Assembly: GCA_947449135.1 (NCBI GenBank)
Contig: CANFQO010000023.1
Location: 1-39,483, forward strand
Source of the DNA: Planctomycetaceae bacterium
GTDB taxonomy: Bacteria; Planctomycetota; Planctomycetia; Pirellulales; UBA1268
Direction: 5' to 3'
DNA length: 39,483 nt
The position numbers were made by a program, and so were the translations under genes. Shown here one piece after another: positions 33,505 to 39,483 of the stretch. The notes under the pieces were generated by a model. That model ran no database searches. It was not told the origin of the DNA and saw only the letters and a program-made list of their open reading frames with translations. Within the stretch, counting starts at the first letter, position 1; each line of letters begins with the position of its first letter.

Positions 33505-34491
33505 ATGGTCGGATTCGTTCAAAAGCTTGCCGGCAGCGATTCGCAGGTGTTTCGCTGCATTCCGTCGGTGACCGTCTGTGGTCGCGCTGCTGCGGTGGCA
33601 CTGGTGCTGTTCACGACCCACGGTGCGTCCGTCCGCGGTCAACAGCCCGGCGTAGCTCAGCAGCCCGGCGTAGCTCAACCGGCAGCGGCCGATCCCAATG
33701 CGGCATTGAACGGTCCTGGACTTGTTCCCAACGGCGGTCTTTCCCAGGCGAACGCCAATGCCGGCGTGGCGCAGGCAGCCACCGGTGCCCATCCGCTCCA
33801 GCCGGCGCTTGATCTCGCCCAGCAGGGGCTCGCCAAGATCAACGCGAACATCCGCGACTATTCCTGCACGATCGTGAAGCGGGAACGGATTGACGGCAAA
33901 CTTGGCGAGCATGAATACATGTTCGCCAAGATCAGGTCGCAGCCATTTAGCGTCTATCTCTATTTCCTTGGCCCCGACAATGTAAAGGGGCAGGAAGTGC
34001 TCTACGTCGCCGGCCACAACGACGGCAACATGCTGGCCCATGCCGGCAGCGGCGTGCGGGCGATGGTGGGCACGGTGTCGCTGAAGCCGCAGAGCATGCT
34101 GGCGATGCAGGGCAATCGCTACCCGGTCACAGAAATCGGTGTGGAGAACCTTGCCAAGCGACTGGTGGAGGTCGCCGAGCACGACAAGCAGTTCGGCGAG
34201 TGCGATGTGAATTTCTATCCCAACGCCAAGGTCAACGGCCGCATCTGCACCTGCGTGCAGGTGTCGCATCCGGTGCCCCGTCGCAATTTCCGATTTCATC
34301 TGGCCCGCGTGTTCATCGATGACGAACTGACAATCCCGATCCGCTACGAGGCCTACGACTGGCCCCAGGAAACGGGGGGTCAGCCGGTGCTCCTCGAGGA
34401 GTACACCTACATGAACGTGAAGACCAACAATGGCTTCACGGACGCCGACTTCGATCCGAAGAACACGGCCTACAAGTTCGGCGGGAAGTAG
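33505..34491 (+). CDS. Exported DUF1571 protein
   Basis: 328 aa from ATG 33505, chosen because ACGGAGG lies 5 nt upstream; ATG 33448 is a less likely start. A signal-like hydrophobic segment (about 25-40) is followed by a low-complexity Gln/Pro/Gly/Ala stretch (two 'QQPGVA'-type repeats). The DUF1571 domain then runs from about 110 to the end: 'NIRDYSCTIVKRERIDGKLGEHEYMFAKIR', 'PFSVYLYFLGPDNVKGQEVLYVAG', 'VGTVSLKP'. DUF1571 is a planctomycete-typical exported family of unknown function, with LolA-like strand repeats. The 3' end is followed by the five-copy repeat array. It is divergent from the phospholipid operon. Confidence 0.88.
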   Translation: MVGFVQKLAGSDSQVFRCIPSVTVCGRAAAVALVLFTTHGASVRGQQPGVAQQPGVAQPAAADPNAALNGPGLVPNGGLSQANANAGVAQAATGAHPLQPALDLAQQGLAKINANIRDYSCTIVKRERIDGKLGEHEYMFAKIRSQPFSVYLYFLGPDNVKGQEVLYVAGHNDGNMLAHAGSGVRAMVGTVSLKPQSMLAMQGNRYPVTEIGVENLAKRLVEVAEHDKQFGECDVNFYPNAKVNGRICTCVQVSHPVPRRNFRFHLARVFIDDELTIPIRYEAYDWPQETGGQPVLLEEYTYMNVKTNNGFTDADFDPKNTAYKFGGK

Positions 34492-34534
34492 GGCGGGGCA
34501 TTCTGATCGGGCTTCCTGCCCGGTCAGGCGGATG

Positions 34535-35224
34535 TGGCGGGGGTGCGAGCCGCGGGACGCTGCTCGCCCTGAGTCCCCCGGCTGCCGCCGGGGGCTTTTA
34601 TTGAAACGCTGCGCGTCGCTGACCGGTTTCATCCGCCTCGGATACAAGCCCGGAGCGGAAGCGATGGGACAGCCGGTCGCTGGGCGATACCGGATAGGCA
34701 TGGCACGCGGGACGGTGTGCACACCCCGAGTCCCCCGGCTGCCGCTGGGGGCTTTTATTCAAACGTTTCGCGTCGCTGACCGGTTTCATCCGCCTCGGAT
34801 AGAAGCCCGGAGCGGAAGCGATGGGACACCGGGTCGTTGGGCGATCCCGGATATGCGTGGCACGCGGGACGGTGTGCACACCCGGAGTCCCCCGGCTGCC
34901 GCTGGGGGCTTTTATTCCAGCGACATGCTGACTCAAACGGTCGCGTCACCCACGGATACAAGCCCGGAGCGGAAGCGATGGGACACCGGGTCGTTGGGCG
35001 ATCCCGGATATGCATGGCACGCGGGACGATGTTCACACCCGGAGTCCCCCGGCTTCCGCCGGGGGCTTTTATTCAAACGTTTCGCGTCGCTGACCGGTTT
35101 CATCCGCCTCGGATAGAAGCCCGGAGCGGAAGCGATGGGACACCGGGTCGTTGGGCGATACCGGATAGGCATGGCACGCGGGACGATGTTCACGCCCGAA
35201 GTCCCCCGGCTTTCGCCGGAGGCT
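34535..35224 (+). repeat. 157-bp repeat cluster D, five exact-period units
   Basis: Plus-oriented terminator-like hairpins start at 34575, 34732, 34889, 35046 and 35203, each exactly 157 bp apart. Loops vary (TGCC in the first three, TTCC, then TTTC); stems show a G-T wobble (GCTGGGGG, 34732 and 34889) and one mismatch in the last, decayed copy (GCCGGAGG). The inverted companion hairpin (CCCGGAGC-GGAA-GCGATGGG) occurs between them. The first unit is diverged upstream of its hairpin. The array fills the 755-nt gap between the DUF1571 gene (+) and the LysM gene (-), both of which it could terminate. Open frames here are only repeat translations. Confidence 0.9.
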
Positions 35225-35246
35225 TTGAATAATAAGTCCGCCCGCC

Positions 35247-35951
35247 TCACTCCGTCGGCATGAGCTTCGACCAGGCTGCTTCCAGCCTCGATCGCGGCGG
35301 AATTTCGAGCCGCGTGCCCGGGGCCAGCGAGACCCGTGGATCGATCACGCGGTTCCACGCGAACAGGGCCCGATAGAGCCGCCCGTCGCCGTAGGCCCGC
35401 TCTGAGAGATCCCACCAGGAATCTCCTGGATTGGCCACATAGACAACCGCTGCTGGCAGAGAATCTGTCGGGGACAGGTTTTGCGGCGGTAGGCTCTGCG
35501 GATGCTCCATCTCGAAGCCAGTTGGCGCTACGAACGGATCGCGCCGTGGTGCGGCAGCTGCGATTCCAGGCTGAGAAACGGGTCCGCTGGAGTCGGTCAT
35601 GGCGGTTGTCGGCACCTCCGTCGCCACGGCAACGCTCGGTGCAGCGAGCGGCGTCGGAGGCGGTAGGAGGTCTCCGGGCTCAGTCACGGATTCGCTCTCG
35701 GCGTAGCGTGGCTGAGGCGACGGATTTGTCTCCACGAAGGCAGGCTCCATGGCAACAGGCCCGGGAGAGGGCGGGGAGAGCGATGGGGGCTCGACCAGCT
35801 CGTTTTCCTCAGTGCTCGCGATATCGACGTGCACATCCGGGCCCGCGCCGACCGGAGGCCGTGGCACGAGCAATTTCATCGAGAGCACGCCCAGAAACAC
35901 GCCCGCGAGCGTGGCGAGCAGGGCCAACAGGATCTTCGTTTCGCGTCCCAT
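35247..35951 (-). CDS. LysM-domain protein with N-terminal TM anchor, downstream of rsmH
   Basis: 234 aa from ATG 35951; TTG 35975 is an alternative. One N-terminal TM helix (about 6-28), a long Pro/Glu/Ser-rich linker, and a C-terminal LysM-like domain at about 171-219 ('PGDSWWDLSERAYGDGRLYRALFAWNRVIDPRVSLAPGTRLEIPP'). LysM binds peptidoglycan or other GlcNAc polymers, so the protein likely tethers to or senses the wall. It follows rsmH by 94 nt in the position where ftsL stands in a normal dcw cluster; FtsL is also a short protein with an N-terminal TM. No FtsL/B-type coiled coil is visible, so homology to FtsL is not claimed. Confidence 0.82.
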   Translation of the reverse strand: MGRETKILLALLATLAGVFLGVLSMKLLVPRPPVGAGPDVHVDIASTEENELVEPPSLSPPSPGPVAMEPAFVETNPSPQPRYAESESVTEPGDLLPPPTPLAAPSVAVATEVPTTAMTDSSGPVSQPGIAAAAPRRDPFVAPTGFEMEHPQSLPPQNLSPTDSLPAAVVYVANPGDSWWDLSERAYGDGRLYRALFAWNRVIDPRVSLAPGTRLEIPPRSRLEAAWSKLMPTE

Positions 35952-36045
35952 GAATCGTTCGCCGGTCAGCTTCAAAGAAGGGGACGGGAGTGTCGTGAAT
36001 CGCCTGGACTGTCGCCAGATCGATCCCGCCTTTCGAAGTCGTCAC

Positions 36046-36942
36046 TCAGTCGACGCTGGCGGGCGGGGCAAGCTGGGCAGCGCGGAGCTTTGCCGATCGG
36101 CTGCGGGGATTTCGTAGTACCTCCTCCTCGGAGGCCTCCACGGGCGACCGCGTGAGGCACTCCCAGATCTGTGGGCTGCGAAACGCCTGTTTGACGAGCC
36201 GGTCCTCGAGCGAGTGGAAGGAGATCACCACCAGCCGGCCGCCCGGAGCCAGCCGCGTCGGAATTCGCTCGAGTGCGATCCGCAGGCTTTTCAGTTCCTG
36301 ATTGACGGCAATTCGCAACGCCTGGAAGGTTCGGGTGGCCGGATGGATCCGGGGGGGCGGCGTCTGCCGCGGAATGGCCGACCGCACCAGCGCCGCAAAT
36401 TCGCGCGACGATCGGATCGGCTGCTTCTCCCGCACCGCCGCGATCCGGCGGGCGATCCGGCGGCTATACCGCTCCTCGCCATACTCAAAGATGATGTCGG
36501 CGAGGTTCTCGGGCTTCATCCGGTTGACGAGCTTCCAGGCTGGCTCACCTTCGGTGGGGTCGAACCGTAGGTCGAGCGGCCCTTCGGAATCGAACGAGAA
36601 GCCGCGAGACTGGTCGGCCAACTGATCGCTGGAGAGACCGACATCAAGGAGCACACCATCGACCGTGTCGATGGATAAAGCGTCGAGCACCTCTGGGATG
36701 TCGCAATAGTTGGCCTGCGCAAACCGCACGGGCAGCCCAGCGAGTTCCCGGGCGCCGCGGTCGATCGCCTCTGGGTCGCGGTCGATCGCGATCACGAGGC
36801 CGGTGGGGCCGACTGCCTCGGCCAGGAGCCGCGTGTGGCCGCCGCCGCCGAGCGTGCCGTCGACCACCCGCATGCCGGGCTTCACGGCAAGGAACGACAT
36901 CACCTCGGCAGGCAGGACGCTGGTATGGATGCTGGACGACAT
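36046..36942 (-). CDS. rsmH: 16S rRNA (cytosine1402-N4)-methyltransferase RsmH (MraW)
   Basis: 298 aa. It methylates N4 of C1402 in the ribosomal decoding centre. The family signature is complete: 'HTSVLPAEV' at the N-terminus, SAM motif DGTLGGGGHT at 28-37, 'AIDRDPEAI' at 52-60, 'DGVLLDVGLSSDQL' and the C-terminal 'VISFHSLEDRLVK'. The length is slightly below the usual 310 aa. It begins a minus-strand unit with the LysM gene. Upstream, the 319-nt gap to divergent queA holds repeat cluster E, leaving little room for a promoter. Confidence 0.95.
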   Translation of the reverse strand: MSSSIHTSVLPAEVMSFLAVKPGMRVVDGTLGGGGHTRLLAEAVGPTGLVIAIDRDPEAIDRGARELAGLPVRFAQANYCDIPEVLDALSIDTVDGVLLDVGLSSDQLADQSRGFSFDSEGPLDLRFDPTEGEPAWKLVNRMKPENLADIIFEYGEERYSRRIARRIAAVREKQPIRSSREFAALVRSAIPRQTPPPRIHPATRTFQALRIAVNQELKSLRIALERIPTRLAPGGRLVVISFHSLEDRLVKQAFRSPQIWECLTRSPVEASEEEVLRNPRSRSAKLRAAQLAPPASVD

Positions 36943-37019
36943 TCCCGGGAGTCTACCAGCCCGGCAGGTTGAGCTGCAGGAATCGAACCGAAGGGTGCGT
37001 CACCGGGCGGACTTCCCGA

Positions 37020-37213
37020 ACCAATACGAAGACGCCATCGGAAGCCGAGGGACACCGGACATGAACACCGTCCCGCGTGCCACGCATATCCGGGAACGCC
37101 CAACAGCGCGGTGTCCCCGGACTTCCGTCCGGGGCTTTTTGTCTTGGACGCTGTCCGTCGTTGAACAAGAAGCCCCCGGCGGAAGCCGGGGGACTCCGGG
37201 TATGAACACCGTC
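37020..37213. repeat. Repeat cluster E between divergent rsmH and queA
   Basis: One decayed unit (CCATCG-GAAG-CCGAGGG region, about 37033-37050), a perfect plus-oriented variant hairpin CCCCGGAC-TTCC-GTCCGGGG with CTTTTT (37115-37139), and a minus-oriented CCCCCGGC/GCCGGGGG hairpin (37173-37192). Unlike the other clusters it stands between divergent genes, upstream of both starts. The plus-oriented terminator would stop any promoter lying left of 37115 from reaching queA, so the queA promoter should lie in 37193-37261. TACGAT at 37248-37253 is a weak -10 candidate very close to the start codon. Confidence 0.8.
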
Positions 37214-37261
37214 CCGCGTGGCGCTTTCAGGGATTCGCCCGCTCACGGTTACGATACCCGG

Positions 37262-38320
37262 ATGGCTGACGCTAATCTCTACGACTACGAACTACCGCCT
37301 GAGCTGATTGCGCAGGAATCACTCGCTGACCGGGCCGCGGCCCGGTTGCTCGTGGTCGACCGCGCAACCGGCGGACTGCAGCATCGGCACGTTCGCGATC
37401 TTCCCGAGATCCTGCGTCGCAGCGACCTGCTCGTCGTCAATGACACGCGGGTCGTGCCTGCCCGGTTGATTGGTCGCCGCGTGAAGACAGGCGGCCGCTG
37501 GGAAGGGCTGTTCCTGCGGGTTGATACGGCGAGCGGCGCATGGGAACTGCTTGCCAGCACCCGCGGCCGTCCGGAGATCGGCGAACGCGTGATGCTCGTT
37601 GGCCTTGATGGTGCCGATGCCCTCTCGCTCACACTCGTCGGCCGCGGTGGCGGCGGCGCCTGGCTTGCCGTGCCCGAGGGTGTCGAGTCTGGAGCCACCG
37701 TCGAAGACATGCTCCACCAAGTCGGCAGGGTGCCGCTGCCGGGATACATCCGCGGCGGTGCCGAGCAGCCCGGCGATCGCGAGCGGTATCAGACCGTGTT
37801 CGCCAGGGAGAGCGGATCAGCGGCGGCTCCTACGGCGGGGCTGCACTTTGACGAGCCGCTGCTTGCGGAGCTTGCAGCCCGCGGCATCGGCCGGGCCCGG
37901 GTGACGCTGCACGTCGGCCTCGACACCTTTCGGCCGATCGCGGTGGATCGCCTCGATGATCATCCGATGCACACCGAGTGGTGTGAGTGCCCGGCCGAAA
38001 CGGTGGCGGCCATCACGGCGACGCGGGCTGCGGGAGGCCGCGTCGTGGCCGTCGGCACGACCGCCACCCGCACGCTTGAGACAGCGGCCCGCAGTGGCTC
38101 GCTCACCGCCTGGAGTGGGCCGACCGATCTGTTCATCCGGCCCGGGCATCAGTTTCGCGCCGTCGACTGCCTGCTGACGAATTTCCACATGCCCCGCACG
38201 ACGCTGATGGTGCTGGTGAGCACGTTCGCGAGCCGCGAGCTGATCGCCCGTGCCTACGAGGAGGCGATTCGGGAACGGTACCGCTTCCTCAGCTACGGCG
38301 ATGCGATGCTGATCACGTAA
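37262..38320 (+). CDS. queA: S-adenosylmethionine:tRNA ribosyltransferase-isomerase QueA
   Basis: 352 aa, the usual length. QueA transfers and isomerises the ribose of SAM onto 7-aminomethyl-7-deazaguanine in tRNA, giving epoxyqueuosine. Hallmarks: 'YDYELPPELIAQ' at the N-terminus, 'LLVVNDTRVVPARLIGRR', 'GRVPLPGYIRG' then 'DRERYQTVFA', 'AAPTAGLHF', 'HVGLDTFRPI' and the C-terminal 'LLTNFHMPRTTLMVLVSTFA'. The frame is open upstream over the repeats and rsmH, but ATG 37262 begins the family's N-terminus exactly. There is no strong ribosome-binding site, and the transcript may be leaderless or nearly so. No other queuosine gene is in the window. Confidence 0.95.
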   Translation: MADANLYDYELPPELIAQESLADRAAARLLVVDRATGGLQHRHVRDLPEILRRSDLLVVNDTRVVPARLIGRRVKTGGRWEGLFLRVDTASGAWELLASTRGRPEIGERVMLVGLDGADALSLTLVGRGGGGAWLAVPEGVESGATVEDMLHQVGRVPLPGYIRGGAEQPGDRERYQTVFARESGSAAAPTAGLHFDEPLLAELAARGIGRARVTLHVGLDTFRPIAVDRLDDHPMHTEWCECPAETVAAITATRAAGGRVVAVGTTATRTLETAARSGSLTAWSGPTDLFIRPGHQFRAVDCLLTNFHMPRTTLMVLVSTFASRELIARAYEEAIRERYRFLSYGDAMLIT

Positions 38321-38531
38321 AGTTTGCGATTTCCGGCTTGGCACCGCCGGGGACGGCAAAGGTTCCGTCGCTCGGAGATTCCGACTTGCTGCCCGGGACG
38401 GCATGGTGCGCACAACAAGTCGGACATCCTCCTCGTCTCCTCCACCTTCGCCGATCCCCGGCTCGCTGGCTTCCCGCTTGCGGGTTCTGGCTTTACAACA
38501 GCAGATATTCAACCACCCACGGAGAGATGCC

Positions 38532-39161
38532 ATGAGCCCGATTCCCCAGGAAGATGTTCTTGTTGTGCCGCGGACGCTCCTTGAGCGGGCCGGAATCTTC
38601 CAGGGCTTCTGCGGCGACACTGCCAGCTATCTGCCGTTGCTGCTCGATCCACGGCACACCTCGTGGCGGCCTCGCGCGAGTGTCGAGGAAGACCCGTCCT
38701 TCAAGCAACTCATTCCCTACTGCGTGCTCTCGTGGCGGGCCGAGGACGGCACGCCACGCTACTTCGCCTATACCCGCGGCGGCGGTCAGAGCGAAGCGAG
38801 GCTGCGGGCCAAGCGGTCGGTCGGGATCGGCGGCCACATCGCGAGCACCGACGGCGAGCATGGCGATGACGTGTCGTATGAATCAGGCATGAAGCGGGAG
38901 CTCGCCGAGGAGGTGGCCATCGGCGGCACGTGGACGTCGCGGTGCGTGGGACTGATCAACGACGACGCCACGCCGGTGGGCAGCGTCCATCTGGGCATCG
39001 TGCACATCATGGAACTGGAGCGGCCCGAGGTTGCTTCCCGCGAGAGCGAACTCGTGGAGTGCGGCTTCGACACGCTGGAGAAGCTGCTCGCCGATCGCGA
39101 GCGGTTCGAGACCTGGTCGCAGATCGCCCTCGACGCGATCGCCAGCGGCGCGGTGGCGTAA
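38532..39161 (+). CDS. Nudix-like phosphoesterase
   Basis: 209 aa from ATG 38532 with GGAGAG 5 nt upstream. It has a Nudix-like core: Gly-Gly at 100-101, then an extended loop and 'KRELAEEV' at 121-128, corresponding to the RE-EE part of the GX5EX7REUXEEXGU box. The spacing between the Gly and the Glu/Arg part is longer than standard because of an inserted 'STDGEHGDDVSYE' segment. Family members hydrolyse nucleoside diphosphates linked to other groups; this subfamily is commonly called 'phosphoesterase' and its substrate is unknown. The frame is open upstream of the ATG but without sensible sequence. The stop codon touches a 22-bp perfect inverted repeat. Confidence 0.75.
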   Translation: MSPIPQEDVLVVPRTLLERAGIFQGFCGDTASYLPLLLDPRHTSWRPRASVEEDPSFKQLIPYCVLSWRAEDGTPRYFAYTRGGGQSEARLRAKRSVGIGGHIASTDGEHGDDVSYESGMKRELAEEVAIGGTWTSRCVGLINDDATPVGSVHLGIVHIMELERPEVASRESELVECGFDTLEKLLADRERFETWSQIALDAIASGAVA

Positions 39162-39233
39162 AATGGGGACGGGACTGATTTTCGGGTGGCGGGAGGCGAA
39201 GGGGCCGCACAAAAATCAGTCCCGTCCCCATTT
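39161..39233. repeat. REP-like element: 22-bp perfect inverted repeat
   Basis: Perfect 22-bp arms at 39161-39182 and 39212-39233, with a 29-nt G-rich loop. The left arm begins at the last base of the Nudix TAA, so the hairpin forms directly at the 3' end of that mRNA. The arm core is GGGGACGGGACTGA. It is unrelated in sequence to the 157-bp family. The size and shape fit REP sequences moved by REP-associated tyrosine transposases; none is in the window. It ends 11 nt before the next start codon. Confidence 0.85.
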
Positions 39234-39244
39234 ATACTTAAGCC

Positions 39245-39483
39245 ATGGTTGCTCCATTCGCGCCGATCTATCTCGACAATCACGCCACCACCCGGCTCGA
39301 TCCGCGGGTGCTTGAGGCGATGCTGCCGTGGCTGACCGACCACTACGGCAACGCCGGGAGCGTCACGCACGAACTGGGCCGCGAGGCCCGGGCGGCGGTG
39401 GATGCGGCCCGCGAAACATTTGCCGCCGCAATCGGCGGCACGGCCAGCGAGATCGTGTTCACGGGGGGCGCGACCGAGAGCAA
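39245..39483 (+). CDS. iscS: Cysteine desulfurase (NifS/IscS family), N-terminal part, cut by window end
   Basis: Only the first 79 residues are in the window. The PLP-dependent class V aminotransferase N-terminus is clear: '[23 protein letters not shown]' at 8-30, '[23 protein letters not shown]' and '[11 protein letters not shown]' at the end. It removes sulfur from cysteine as a persulfide for Fe-S cluster or thio-cofactor assembly. The PLP lysine and catalytic Cys lie beyond the window, so IscS and NifS/SufS cannot be separated fully; the short 'GN.S..H' region favours IscS/NifS. ATG 39245 is preceded closely by the REP-like hairpin, which leaves almost no leader. Confidence 0.9.
   Translation, partial: MVAPFAPIYLDNHATTRLDPRVLEAMLPWLTDHYGNAGSVTHELGREARAAVDAARETFAAAIGGTASEIVFTGGATES

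Noticed and set aside
34535-35224. CRISPR array
   Set aside because: Repeats are long (157 bp), contiguous and without unique short spacers; no cas gene is near.
34430-35232. Open frames translating the repeat array, with recurring 'SPERKR.DTGSLG' and 'PG.PRLPPGAF' peptides
   Set aside because: The peptides come from the 157-bp repeat read in several frames on both strands; no ribosome-binding site or independent protein signal is present. The same holds for similar frames in the other clusters.
36710-37261. 184-residue N-terminal extension of the QueA frame
   Set aside because: It overlaps rsmH and the repeats; the QueA family N-terminus starts at 37262.

Overview
The window is GC-rich, densely coded bacterial DNA that reads as a planctomycete, probably of the Pirellulales type. 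This is inferred from a DUF1571 protein, a peptidase MA-like secreted protein, a pair of giant exported beta-rich proteins with no familiar domain, a YhaO/YhaN pair, a reduced rsmH locus followed by a LysM protein instead of ftsL/ftsI, and abundant terminator-like intergenic repeats. No rRNA, tRNA, CRISPR array, transposase or prophage gene is visible.

Layout. 177-4966 (+): a likely operon of a YceI-like lipocalin, a tocopherol-methyltransferase-like enzyme, an MddA/NnrU-like membrane methyltransferase and an RND/MMPL exporter; this looks like lipid or isoprenoid modification and transport. 4963-5607 (-): an orphan NarL-type response regulator. 5793-6596 (+): an RluA-type pseudouridine synthase. 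6598-8937 (-): a GT2 glycosyltransferase fused to a GT-C-like membrane domain. 9167-10282 (+): an AI-2E/PerM family permease, preceded by a leader with two mutually exclusive hairpins. 10424-10915 (+): a small bitopic membrane protein, preceded by a 13-bp direct repeat. 11310-16226 (-): an SMC-like ATPase (YhaN) and its partner YhaO, in which every metal-binding motif of the nuclease is degraded. 16661-17443 (-) is a hypothetical protein and 17580-18449 (+) an inositol-monophosphatase family enzyme.

19113-30470 (+): the most unusual block. A 1190-aa and a 2196-aa exported protein overlap by 4 nt; the second looks like a fusion of two modules built on the same plan as the first. A zinc metallopeptidase-like protein follows. 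30809-33251 (-): an operon of MBL-fold hydrolase, 1-acylglycerol-3-phosphate acyltransferase and CdsA (phospholipid synthesis). 33505-34491 (+): DUF1571 protein. 35247-36942 (-): RsmH and a LysM protein. 37262-39161 (+): QueA and a Nudix-like protein. 39245-end (+): the start of a cysteine desulfurase.

Five intergenic clusters (10.9, 16.4, 18.5, 34.5 and 37.0 kb) share one repeat family. Its exact 157-bp period carries two inverted terminator-like hairpins with compensatory stem changes. A different REP-like element with a perfect 22-bp stem sits at the end of the Nudix gene. The main points for follow-up are the apparently dead YhaO, the three-module giant exported proteins, the 157-bp repeat family and the alternative-hairpin leader.
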